Shown: positions 11,578 to 22,200 of the stretch, piece after piece
How the letters are laid out: each line of letters starts with the position of its first letter
How positions within the stretch are numbered: the first letter of the stretch is position 1
Source: Chondrus crispus
Lineage: Eukaryota; Rhodophyta; Florideophyceae; Gigartinales; Gigartinaceae
Direction: 5' to 3'
DNA: 64,000 nucleotides
Assembly (NCBI RefSeq): GCF_000350225.1
Contig: NW_005179281.1
Coordinates: forward strand, 1 to 64,000
Position numbers and translations under genes: made by a program
The notes under the pieces: generated by a model
The model's database searches: none
What the model was told of the DNA's origin: nothing
The model's input: only the letters and a program-made list of their open reading frames with translations

Positions 11578-11958
11578 TCAGCGGCTCGCCTCGTTCGAGG
11601 GCACTCTGGACACCGGTTCGTAATACCGCGAAGGACAGTAGCCAGGGCAAAAGGGGGTCTCCGCCGCCACCTGTGCGACGCTGGGCATCGCCAGGACGTC
11701 GTGGCCGTCGTCACGCTCAGCCGTGTCAGGAGGGTTGTAAGCTCGCGGCTGGGAATTAGCTGCCTCGTAGTCCACGTACGGATCACGGAGGGCCGGAGTC
11801 GCCGAAGTGCGGGGAGCGGCGTGATTTACCAGCAGAGAAACCGGCAGGGATACCCGTAAAATATCGCGCTCGCGCCGGTAGCGCCCTCGATCGCGCGACA
11901 CGCGCTCGTACGCCGTGCGCATGGACGACAGCCCGTGTTGCCACCGATGTATTTCCAT
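11578..11958 (-). CDS. Small hypothetical antisense ORF (126 codons)
   Basis: This unrecognised, charged ORF follows the broken antisense frame on the minus strand and starts MEIHRWQHGLSSMRTAYERV. It has an Arg-rich N-terminal helix and a Pro/Asp-rich middle. It could be the tail of the same antisense protein after a further lesion, or a chance ORF. Confidence 0.2.
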   Translation of the reverse strand: MEIHRWQHGLSSMRTAYERVSRDRGRYRRERDILRVSLPVSLLVNHAAPRTSATPALRDPYVDYEAANSQPRAYNPPDTAERDDGHDVLAMPSVAQVAAETPFCPGYCPSRYYEPVSRVPSNEASR

Positions 11959-11988
11959 CGTCCGTGCCCCAAGGTCGTCACGAAGCCC

Positions 11989-13812
11989 TCACGCCTCGTC
12001 ACTCCGGGCAAGAAACCACGACCCGAGAGTACGAATAAGACCGCCTACAGTCCAAGAACGCTGCAGAGCAGCACCTAGAGCACGCCAAAACTCGGGAATG
12101 GATGCCAGTTCCCCTGGAGGAAGTACGAGGGCCCGCACGGAGCGTGTATGGTCGGGGTCCTGCCCGGCCTCGCCGAGGGGAGGGACGGGAAGGACGTCCT
12201 GTACACAGCGAATACCCCCCTCGAGGCGGGGGCTGTCTGCTGTCGGGGCCGTGCAGCCTGCACCGGCTCTCCGAACCGACGCCTCCCCTCTTTCCCGTGT
12301 CGCCACCCACTGGGGTGACGGGGACAGGACGCGCCACAAAGGCGTCCGACAGGGCATCATACGAGGAAAGGACACCTGACCCCCGTGGTGTAGTCGATCC
12401 ACGAGCGGTGGTTTCGCGAACTGACCTCCCCCGCCCGTTTCATGAGACCAATAACGTGATTGAACGCCCACGGTACGTGAGCGGATTCGTGTTCCGAAAG
12501 ACGAAGCGCAACGCGGGGCATGCCCGTTACGACGCGCTCCACAAATGAGATAGTGGGACTCGGTTGTAAGAAAACCCGGTCATTCATGTGCACTTCGGCC
12601 AAGAAAGCGCAGCACAAAGACCACGCCCACTCTCGCTCGTAATTGTAAGTCAGGAGAGAGTGGGCGAGGTGCTGCAAGTTGGCACAAGCCAGACCGAAAT
12701 GCTTCAGAATTGGGGGGAGAAGGGGATGAATCCCCAGCGAGGGGAAACTCTCCCGCACGGCTACAGGAAGAGACGGGAAATCCGCAGTCGACAAACCGGA
12801 CGCCAAGGCGACCGACGGGGTAACTCTACTATCCAGCTCGCCCTCCCCTCTGCACGCAGACCAATCGTAATGCGCAAAGGAGACGGAATGTAAGCGCACT
12901 AGAGAGCACGACGACTTCTGCAGAGCTCCTCGGGCCTTCGTGAATACGTAAGCACGAGAGTACAAGTCTGGCTACCTCGGACAACACAAACCGTCGGGGG
13001 TAAACTTGTCCTGAGCCAGAGAGAAGTGAGCCCATGCGGTCAAGATAGTTTACCTCCGCGATACTGTACGCAAACGTGCGGTCCCCAGGTAACTCGTCGG
13101 GTACCTGGTATCCCGAACCCCAACCCTCGGCCATCAAGCGGTGAAGCGACAAAGACGCCTCTTCCGCTCTACCCGCCTCGTAAATCTTAAAAATGCAGGC
13201 AAGATCGGAGCGGAGCCATTCGCAGGAAGTCAACTCCTCTACGCTGACATTCGAGCGACCACGGATTCGCCAGGGATAGCGCAGCTCACGGATAGGGAGC
13301 TGTGGAGCATCCGGAGACGGCTCCCCCAACCACCGAGTAGTGGAGGGTAATTCCCCCCCTCCACCGACAGAAGGGGGGTTGGAAGAAAGAGGCTTATGGC
13401 TTGGAAGCGCGCCGGGCGGGGTAGTGTTCGTGGCCTCTGGACGGGCGACAGGCCGGACCTCGACCGGCGGAGGGGAGGTAGTCGCTGGACGGAACGACAG
13501 TTCCGGCTGGGGCGGCCCCTCCGTGGGGGCCACCAGCTCTACAAACACGGTAGACGAACGAGGGCGACACTTTTGGAACGACGGCGGAGGCGGAAGTGCC
13601 GCCCTCGTTAAGTCTACATCCGCCTCGCGCTGACACGCTGATGGGCCGGAAGGGGGACCCCACCCGACGAAGGAACTCCCGCCGATGCGGGTAGAGCGCC
13701 GTCCCCACCGCGCGACCGAGGCGGGGTAGAGGTCGGGTCTGCCATGCCGGAGATGATCAGCGGAAGCTCTCAAGAGTGGAATGAGGCACTGAGCGCTGGG
13801 GAACGGTTGCAC
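11989..13812 (-). pseudogene. Family B antisense ORF protein, broken into three frames
   Basis: Function is unknown. Three overlapping open frames (12829-13812, 12357-12965, 11989-12471) together cover about 607 codons on the strand opposite pol, between pol and the 3' LTR. The N-terminal third is proline-rich. It is followed by a block with SVEEL and DELPGDRTF, then a more hydrophobic middle (HNDRVFL-like, TISFVERVV), and ends near VGGLIRTLGSW. The GLIRTLG end recurs in the other B copy (50644-50838: VAGLIRTLGDF). Several of these motifs and the total length also resemble the family A antisense protein at 27024-28777. The overlaps imply two frameshifts, so this copy is probably dead; an alternative is chance open frames in GC-rich DNA. 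Confidence 0.45.
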
Positions 13813-15072
13813 ACGCTACGCGCGGAGCTGGTTTAGAGACCAAGAGGGGGTGGCGGACTGGCCACGGGCTATTTGAGCCATTTCAGACGCCACTCTGGAC
13901 AACACGCACCAAGTGCGCAGAAGCCACCGAGTGTCATGCAGCACGCATGCCGCGCGCCGCGCGCTGCCACATATCGTTGCATACAGTAAGGGCATACAGT
14001 CCATCTGCGCCCGCGCGTACAGTGTCATACCGAGTGCATGCCGTGCACCAACGCCGCCGCCCGCCGAGAGGCGCACCAGACACGTAGAAGATGGAAGACG
14101 CCATTGCGCACGGTTGCCTCCAGGACATGATCACCGACCGCTCGCCAGGACAGCGAAAAGGGACGAACGGACGAGGGGAAGGTAGGGAGATGGGCTGAGA
14201 ACCACCGTCATTCTCATCGTTGTAGGGGACGGACGAAGCCCAGAACGCCTCCCAGAGGAGGAGGCGTCCCGAGGGCGCCGGTGAAAATAATTGCGCGTCG
14301 TTACGCGCGAGCCGCGCTGGACGCTGGGGGCGATTGATAGGGTACGACACGCCAGGATGACGAAGGGGACGCACTAGGATATTCAAGGAGATTCAGGAGA
14401 GGTGCGTTGAGGGTACACTGGTGGGAGGTTCACTTTGCGTGCGGAGGGACAGCAGCGTGAGTAAGGCCCTCGCACAGTAGACACGCGCACAAAAACCTAC
14501 CGTACGAACAACCGCAATGAATCGTTGCCCAAACTACGAACGTGAACGGAAAAACTGAGACTCGAGAGAAATAGGGAAAGAGTTTCAGTCATGCTGGAGG
14601 AGGACAGTAGTCCGCGCGTGCTAGCGAAAGGACGTTGCGGCCCTGGCTGCGCACCGCAAAGGGGCAAATCTGCGCTCGCACCTATGGCCTAGAGGGACGC
14701 ACGCGAGGAATACGCTGATGGAAAGGAAGATTCGGAAGACCTCGAACGTTGAAGCTCGCGAGTCGCAGGAAGGAAAATAAGCCAAGGCAGAGGGACGCCC
14801 GGGTCTCCATGTCATGCGTCGCCATGACAAGGCCCGAGCCTCGACGGGGACCGGAGAGCCGCGACCACGACGGCGGCCGTCCATCGCATGAGACCTCCAC
14901 AACGCGTCGACCTGCAAAGTAGACTGGCCACCCGTCGGAAACCTCGGCAGGGACAACCCCGCGAACGCGAGAACAGACGCACGCAGAACGCGCTAAGTGA
15001 GATGGAACCTGGGCAAAGGAGCCTGCGTCCCGGGAAAGGGGGGGCACAATACGGACGGCTCCACAAGCACAT
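13813..15072 (+). other. Family B 3' region, distal part
   Basis: No gene is recognised. The stretch is GC-rich with only short ORFs, such as 14621-14956 and 14682-15107 on the minus strand. It lies between the start of the antisense frame and the 3' LTR, so on the minus strand it would be the leader of an antisense transcript from that LTR. Confidence 0.4.
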
Positions 15073-15107
15073 GTGGACGCCGACGTCCACACTTGAGGGG
15101 GGGTCAT
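15073..15107 (+). other. Hairpin plus polypurine tract before LTR-B
   Basis: GTGGACG, CCGA, CGTCCAC (15073-15090) is followed by ACTTGAGGGGGGGTCA and the LTR start at 15108. Compared with the copy at 4901, the inner stem pair changes from A-T to G-C on both arms, a compensatory change. Confidence 0.75.
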
Positions 15108-15683
15108 GTAGCATATCCCCGTCCCGGAATTAGATTTAGATTAGATTTGCAGCTGTAGAGCCCGAGCTCTACAGTACCTCAGCCCGCGCGCACACGTGTA
15201 GTGTCAGCCCCGACGGCTGACAGTATTACAGTGCAGGCCGACCTGCACTACGGTAGCCCACTACAGTACATCGTTACTGTAGTGTTATCATAGATAATTG
15301 TGTACATTAAATATGAGCGGACCGCCGGCGGTGGAGGAGGGACAAGCAGGGACTTGTCAAAGATCCTCCACCTTGGTCCGCCCGGTTACTCTCAGATCTT
15401 TCCGTCCGTTTTACCTAGGAGTAGCACCGCGCGCGGGTTGACGAAGCGCGCAGCACGCCCACGAGCCGGCTCCGCCTCCGCCCGTCGGCACTGGATCGTC
15501 ACCCAGTACCGCTCCGGGACGTCGAGGCGTAGAACCGCTCGCGCGTCCTCCCCGATCCCGCTCTACCATCGCTATTTTGAGCCCGTGCTCGGTACCGTGG
15601 GTGGGCCGTGCTTCTATCTTCCCGCCGATCGGGGTCTTTCCGAACTGTCAGTACTCACCCCCCTCGTCGTTGGGGGTGATTAT
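15108..15683 (+). repeat. LTR-B, 3' LTR with its last bases lost
   Basis: It starts TGTAGCATATCCCC right after a polypurine tract. Four hairpins occupy 15153-15174, 15202-15222, 15230-15249 and 15261-15282, followed by a TATA-like TTAAATATG near 15308. A fifth hairpin is at 15330-15372 (GGTGGAGGA with TCCTCCACC). The expected terminal TTTATGCTACA is replaced after GGGGGTGATTAT, where the piggyBac region begins. Confidence 0.8.
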
Positions 15684-16027
15684 CCCTTCCTCTGTATTGT
15701 GCCCATATATGGGCAGAAATGCCTAAAACGGGCAGTGGAATTGGCAAAAAGCTTAGCTAAGATCAGAAACATCTGTACAAATGGTAAAGACGGTGGTTTG
15801 AACCGTTTCTGAAAGTCTCGTGCCCCATAAATAAGTCAATTATGAAATAAATAACATTTACCTTCCAACAGTAAGCATACACGAGTCATCTCCACAATTT
15901 TTCGAGATCAGATTGGCTCATGCTGGCTCTCCCAAGCGATCTCGAAGTCCATTGTCACATCTCTCCGAAGGCTTTGGACTGAGAGAAGTCCTAATCAACT
16001 TTGTCTGTGTGGTTTCTTTGAGCCAAA
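15684..16027 (+). other. 5' flank of piggyBac transposon
   Basis: The base composition becomes AT-richer here. TGCCCATATATGGGCA at 15700-15715 is a perfect 16-bp palindrome. Another GGGCA follows near 15735, a motif type common in piggyBac subterminal repeats. I could not find a clean TTAA plus CCC terminus, so the left boundary is unresolved. Confidence 0.5.
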
Positions 16028-17931
16028 ATGTCGTCATCTGATCACGAGACAGAAGACATGTATTCCAGCGATGACGACATGCCCTTAACAGTTCTTGTCA
16101 GACGTGACAAAGGACTGTATTCGCAGGCACCATCTAATGTTGCAAGCACCACTGAAGATGGCGCGGTCTCTGAAGAGGACTGTGATTTGTCAGAGCGACC
16201 GCTTCGCAAACTTCGTAAACAGCCACCGTTCCCATCAGTGATTCCATCTTTTGAACCATTGAAATTCCCTGATACCAGAATACAAGAATGTGCCAAACCC
16301 AAACTTCGTGACAGAGAGTTTAAAACTACAGCCATGTCAGTCTTTCAGCGATTCTTTTCTGACAAAATTCTTGAACAGATTGTTATGAATACCAACAGAT
16401 ACGCAGAAATCAAACAAGCAGATGCACGTAACAAAGACCTTGGTCACCAATCGGTCTTAAGGAGTTAAAGGCCTTTATTGGCATACTTCTTTACATGGGC
16501 CTGCATAAAGAGAGAAGAATAGACGACTATTGGTGCCGTGATGAAGACACACCAAGCCATCCAGTAACACAAATAATGTCGCTGCAGCGCCTTGAACAAA
16601 TTAAGCGCTTCTTGCATGTTTTTGACCCCACCACAGACAATGGCCAGTCTTTTTTCTTTAACAAGGTAGAGCCTTTGTTCACACATGTCAGGGAAGCATC
16701 AAAGGCGTTGTGGACACTAGAGTGCCGTGTTTCTGGAGATGAAATGATGATCACCTGTTTGGGACGCTGTTCAGAGACAGTCCGTATTAAGAACAAGCCA
16801 ATTGGACATGGGTTTAAGATATGGGCTCTCTGCGAAAGAGGATATGTGTATGAGTTCTTTCCTCATTCCAACAAATACAAATGGAAAGAAATGGAAGCCT
16901 ACAAAGGAAAGGTTATGCCCTCATCTGCTGTGGTGGCACGACTAGTGGAAAGTCTTCCTGGTACTAACGATGACAGCCCTGTTATGTACCAAGTCTACAT
17001 GGACAATTTGTTCACAAGTGTGGCTCTGTTTAAGATGTTAAGATGTAAGAACGTCGGATGTTCAGGAACGACAAGAGCAAATACTTCAGGCTTCCCTGCC
17101 GCTCTCAAGGTAAGAGGTGTACTTAGTTGTAAAATGGAATGGGACACTATTGGGTCAGTTGTGACCGACGACGTGAACCGTATTTGTTGGATTGATAATG
17201 GAGCTGTTTTGATGTTGTCAACTATTCATCCAGTTGGTCCTGGTTATACTGTTGTGAGAAACCGGAGAAGGCCAAGGGAGACCGCAACCAATGCAAAAAA
17301 GGTGAGAAACGTTTTTGGTTCTAGTGCTCGAAAGGAACTAGCTATCCCACTAGTTGTTGATGACTACAATCATCATATGAGTGGCGTTGATATCGCAGAC
17401 CAGCTTCGATCTAACTCCGGTTGTCATTTACGTGGTGTCAGGACCTGGCTTCCTCTCTTTCATTGGTTGCTAGATACATCTGTGTCTAATTCGTTTATTG
17501 CTATTCGAAAGCATGACCGTGAGAGTTGGAGCAGCAAGTCAGCTCACCAAGCTTTTCGACGTGAAATTACTTGGAGCCTTATGAAGTCTACGATAGTTGA
17601 GAGTCCAAGAAGTACCACGGTTTCAGTTTGTAATCCTTTGAACAGGCGTCGTATGAGCTCTGCAATGGCTCTTGGCGATATGAGATTGTCTACAAATGTA
17701 CAACACTTGCCAAGATGTATTCTTAATGCTAACAGAAGAAAACGGTGTGTTCTGTGCTCGTTTGGTATGTTGAGGCACAACAAGCCTTCAAGCAAAGCTC
17801 CAAAGACATTTGCCTACTGCATCAGCTGTGAAAGGGACACCTTTCTTTGTGTTGGCTCCGAGAGGAACTGTTTTGAAGCTTATCACACTGTCGGTGACCC
17901 CGTTAGTTATGTCATGGATCGCCAGTACTAG
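16028..17931 (+). pseudogene. piggyBac-type transposase with one frameshift
   Basis: This is a cut-and-paste DNA transposase. The first ORF (16028-16468, 146 codons) has the acidic N-terminus and the start of the fold. The second frame is open from about 16441 and continues WSPIGLKELKAFIGILLYMG through 17931. The three catalytic aspartates of the DDD family are present in the 478-codon part: D82 in SGDEMM, D170 in VYMDNLFTS and D299 in MSGVDIADQLRS. A cysteine-rich C-terminal domain (CVLCSFGM, YCISCERDTFLC) is intact. The only visible lesion is a one-base frameshift near 16440. Codon use is AT-richer than in the surrounding elements, suggesting separate origin. A family C retrotransposon is inserted downstream. 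Confidence 0.88.
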
Positions 17932-18032
17932 TGTAAGGGCAGAGACTGCTGGAGATCAATCAATATGAAAGTAGTGAGGTGGGAAATGAGGTCTGAACCC
18001 TAGGTTTTTGCACGCATTAAATCGATTGGTGG

Positions 18033-18037
18033 ATGCC
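18033..18037. repeat. Target-site duplication ATGCC, left
   Basis: ATGCC at 18033-18037 is repeated at 23226-23230 directly outside the two family C LTRs, proving a single insertion event into the piggyBac 3' flank. Confidence 0.9.
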
Positions 18038-18185
18038 TGTAGCGCAACTGTGCGCAATTTACCGTCCAGATGTCCAGCAATGCAGCCGCCGCCGGCCGTT
18101 GCTATAAGTAGGATAGTCTAGACAGCAGCACAATAAACTGTCCTGGTATCGACCAGGCAACCATCGCGGCAAACGGTTTAGCACA
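18038..18185 (+). repeat. LTR-C, 5' LTR (148 bp)
   Basis: It runs TGTAGCGCAACTG to TTTAGCACA. It differs from the 3' LTR at 23078-23225 at three positions, so the insertion is fairly recent. It contains CTATAAGTAG (TATA-like) and AATAAAC. The sequence directly after it, GTGATCACTGCATTCC, does not begin with TGG, so the priming tRNA is unclear. Confidence 0.92.
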
Positions 18186-18272
18186 GTGATCACTGCATTC
18201 CGGTTTACTTTCTGTATTCTCGTTTGTTTCGATCAACCCCCAATCGCCCCGGCGATAACGGTTCTCTGAACG

Positions 18273-19236
18273 ATGTCGCAGATGTCCGACACATCCGGCG
18301 TAACGACGCATCGTGCGTCATTTGTGGGAACATCGGTTAATTACCCGCGATTATTCCGTACCGATTCGGATTCAGTTCGCGTTTTCCTTCGCCTGTACGA
18401 CCAGTACACACGCGAAGTTACTGCTAGAGCATCACAGCTTACCTCAACGGATGCCGCGACAACCGAAGCGGTCCGACCGGTTAGCATCAAGTTTTGCGTA
18501 GACCCAGAGTACCTGGAGTTAGCGATCGCATTAGGCCTTATCACAGGTGCCACGTCATACGAAGATCTTACCGAAACGGATCTTTCTAACTTCCTGAAGA
18601 CTAAAGCCGAAGATTCCAAAGATATCGTCAGTCTCGAGACTCTTGACGAAATTGTCGACCGAGAACTGCGGATGAACATGCACGACAAAAACGCAAAAGT
18701 CACGCATGGAGTCACTTTTTGTGTCATACCATTCAATGATTCGCCGAAACGGTTTGTCTTGGATCCTCAAAGAGAACCAAAAGTTGGCGGTCCGTCACGT
18801 TCTTTCCGTAATTCGGCCGAAACCGCTACAAGATCGGCTAGAATCAGATTTACAACTTTCACAAACCGACTGCCGAAAGGATTTCCAGAAGTTTATGAAG
18901 CATGCCGTACGGTTGTCTGAGGCTTTCCAGCTCTTGGACAACGGGCCCAAGCAAGGGAAGGCCAAGCGCAATCAAAACCGAGACGGACACTCCCGTGGAG
19001 GTGGCAACGACAAACCACCTCCCGGAGCAGGATCGAAATCCGGAGGAAGTACCGAACGGAATGGCGACAAGTCAAAGAAAACGAATCAAGTTCCGCCCGA
19101 CTGTCCGTACCGTCCGTGCATGTCCAAGGGCAACAAACATCTTATCAAAGATTGCCCTGAGGCGTCGCAGACCGAGAAGGACCGGATGCTCAGCGAACTC
19201 AGGGCTAGCAAATTCCGAGACGGTCCATCGCGTTAG
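18273..19236 (+). pseudogene. gag: Family C gag, frameshifted
   Basis: This is the Gag protein of the family C Ty3 element. The N-terminal frame runs from MSQMSDTSGV (18273) to about 18700. The protein then continues in the frame of ORF 18706-19236 (LAVRHVLSVIRPKPLQDRL, LSEAFQLLD), so a frameshift lies near 18700. A Gly/Lys-rich stretch precedes a variant zinc knuckle, CPYRPC...KHLIKDC, near 19100. The gag frame ends at an amber codon, 19234-19236, and the protease-pol reading continues in the same frame beyond it. Confidence 0.8.
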
Positions 19237-22200
19237 ACGCGCAGCCAGATTGGCAGTGCACTCACCACGACGACAGGAGCGTCGAAAGGACCGCCAAGAC
19301 CAGGCGGTACTGTTGGACGCATTGCGCAGAGGAAACCTTCCAATTCTGCACACTCGCCATCCCCTTCATGTCCGATTACGGTTTCCGACGGCCTTTCATC
19401 GCTGGATATCACTGGCTGGTGTGATGATGGCAGCGATGAAAGCATCGCCTCACCGACACTGGCGGAACGCGCAGTCATACAAGGCATAGGCAAAATGTCT
19501 GCTATCAAGACCGTCCGGCTAAGCGTAGCTCTCAAGTCAGGAAAAGACCCGCAGTCTTTCTCTTTTTCGCGAAGCTGGACACCTCCCAGAACGGTACTAC
19601 ATCTAGCGTCAGGACAGCTGGCGTTAGCCAATGTCACCTTCTTAGTTGCCGATGACGGACTGGCGTGCGAAGACCTACTCATTGGCCTACCGGTCTTGCA
19701 GCATCTGCAGATCGACACGCGCACCCTCCTGGAAAATAACCGAGCGGTGCTTGACGGAGCCGACTGTTCTACAGTAGGCAACCCGTCGACATTTAACCGA
19801 GGCGGTGTAGTATCAAGACTCATGATAGCTCGCCTAAACCGCGTCAGTGATGACGCAGACGATTCCGATAACGGTACAACAACGCCAGATGCCGATCGGC
19901 CACGCGTTAATTATCACACCGCAAGAACGGAAGAAGATCCGTTCCCGGATCCCTCGCTGCTCGATCCCATCGATTCCGAGCAGCACACAAATATACAGGC
20001 GGAGGTACACGAGATGAAGACCACCGCACGGAAAAACGGACTGCCCGAGGAATACCGAACACGGTTGAACGAAATCGTGGACGGACACTTGGACGTGTTC
20101 CGGACTTCTTTTTCGGCCGGTCCACCCGCGGGTATACGTCCTCTGAAAGTAGAGCTGACTCCCGATGCCGAACCGGTTAAGGTGCGCCTGCGCAATTATT
20201 CCCGCGAGCAACGAGCCTTCTTGTCCGAATTCGTCGACAAGCTAGTCCAGAACGGTATGGCGTACCCAAACCCAACCTCTCGTTGGGCTAGCGCACCTCT
20301 GCTCGTACCAAAACCCGGATCCGCACGGTACCGCTTTACTGTGGACTTACGCCCAGTCAACAAGTTCACTGTGAAACATCAGTTTCCGATGCCGAACTTA
20401 GAGCACGAGCTCACCAAGTTAACCGACTCACGGTATTTCGCAACATTCGACCTGTCCCACGGGTACTGGCAGCTCGAACTAGAACCGAATTCACGGCATC
20501 TACAGTCCTTTATTACGCCGGACGGAGTTTATTCACCGACACGGGTTTTACACGGCACCACGAACGCCGTCACCCACCTGCAGTCTGCGCTCGCTGAAAT
20601 TATGCCGCCCGGTCTAGCCCAACAGGTTCTCCACTGGCTGGATGACATACTACTCCATAGCGCCACCGTATCCGGTTTACTCGAAGCAATCCGTCAGCTT
20701 TTCGGTTTATGCGTGCGCTACAACATCAAGCTGCACCCCGCCAAGTGCGTATTATTTGCCGGTTCCGTCCGGTGGTGTGGTCGCCTCGTCTCCGAAGAGG
20801 GTATACGCTACGATCCGAGACGTCTAGAAGGGCTACTGAACATGGAACCACCGCAAACGGGCGCCCACCTCCAGCAATTTCTATGTGCACTGCAGTGGGT
20901 TAAGAACGGCATCCCTAACTTTGCCGAGATTATCGATCCGTTACATGGCTTTATGGAACGCGCCTATGACCGAGTCGGAAAGCGCACAAAACAAGCCGTA
21001 TCACGGATTCACCTCGCCGCACTGAAATGGGGTAAGACCGAGCTTGCAGCTTTTGAAGCTTGTAAGACGGCTCTGGCACACCAAGTCACCCTGTCTCACC
21101 GCGACGAAGCAAGGCGCCTTTGCGTTTATACCGACGCTTCCGATACGGTATGGTCCGGAATTGTCACACAAGTCCCGCCCGAGGACCTCGCATCACCACA
21201 TTCTGCACAGCGACACAATCCGCTTGCATTCCTATCCGGACGGTTTTCAAGTACGCAGCTAGGTTGGTCTATTCTGGAAAAGGAAGCTTACGCAGTGCTC
21301 GTGTCCCTCGACCGCATGCACTGTATCGTTGCCACACCGCACGGTTTTGATCTCTACACGGATCACAATAACCTCATCTTCCTTTTCGATCCACTCTCGG
21401 TAGTTCCAGACCTATCACAGACCTCCTTGCGTAAGGTACTTCGCTGGGCCGTACGGTTAAGCATGTACAAATACACATGTTTCCACATCCGTGGAGCCGA
21501 TAACGTTTGGGCAGACCTGCTTGGCCGCTGGTCAGCCCCTACTGCCGTTCGGAGATTGATAAGAATTCCAGAGCTTCCGTCCTCATCCGCAGAAGACTTT
21601 GAATGGCCAGACGGAAAGGTCATCGCGTCGACCCAGTCCGCTAACGACTCCGAACTCCCCGTCAATTTAAACCGAACGGAAAACATATGGAAGAATCCTA
21701 ACGGTGCCATCTGGATTCCTGACTCAGCCTCAGACCTCCAGCTCCGACTGTGCATCATTGCGCACACTGGTCCGAGCGGTCACAGAGGCCAAGCAAGTAC
21801 CGAAACGGTTTTACGAAAAAACTACTTCTGGTCTACCATGACGACAGACATACGGTCCTTCGTGCGCGCCTGTATCCATTGTCTATCGACAACTGGAGGG
21901 GGGAAGATACCGCGCCCGTACGGACCTGCTGTACACGGAACGAAGCCTAATGCCCTCTTACAGTTCGATTATATCGAGGTTGGCCCTAGCCGTACCGGAG
22001 AAAAATACGTCCTGCTAATGCGCGACGACCACTCCGACTACAAGTGGTTCTTTGCGTTTGCCGACACGGGTGCAGAGAACGCCAGCACTGCCATCATAGA
22101 CTGGTCTGCCGCTTTCGGAGTTCCAAAGGGTTTGATGTCTGATGGGCCCACACATTTCCGCAACGAAACCGTACGGTTGGTGTCGAAGGGCCTGAAGGTA

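Larger units (their letters stand above)
8946..11988 (+). other. Family B 3' region, proximal part
   Basis: This is non-coding with respect to pol. The part 8946-9150 aligns with the opposite-strand copy at 50840-51057. Shared features are the inverted GAAGTCAAG...TTGACTTC near 9040 and the pair CCCTCGTATTGACCGACTATACGAGGG near 9125. From about 9150 to 11980 there is extra sequence that the other copy lacks. It contains minus-strand ORFs at 10137-10838 and 10631-11509. Confidence 0.5.

Noticed and set aside
13340-13633. Plus-strand Gly-rich ORFs at 13340-13633 and 13396-13611
   Set aside because: They mirror the proline-rich part of the minus-strand antisense frame and have no support of their own.
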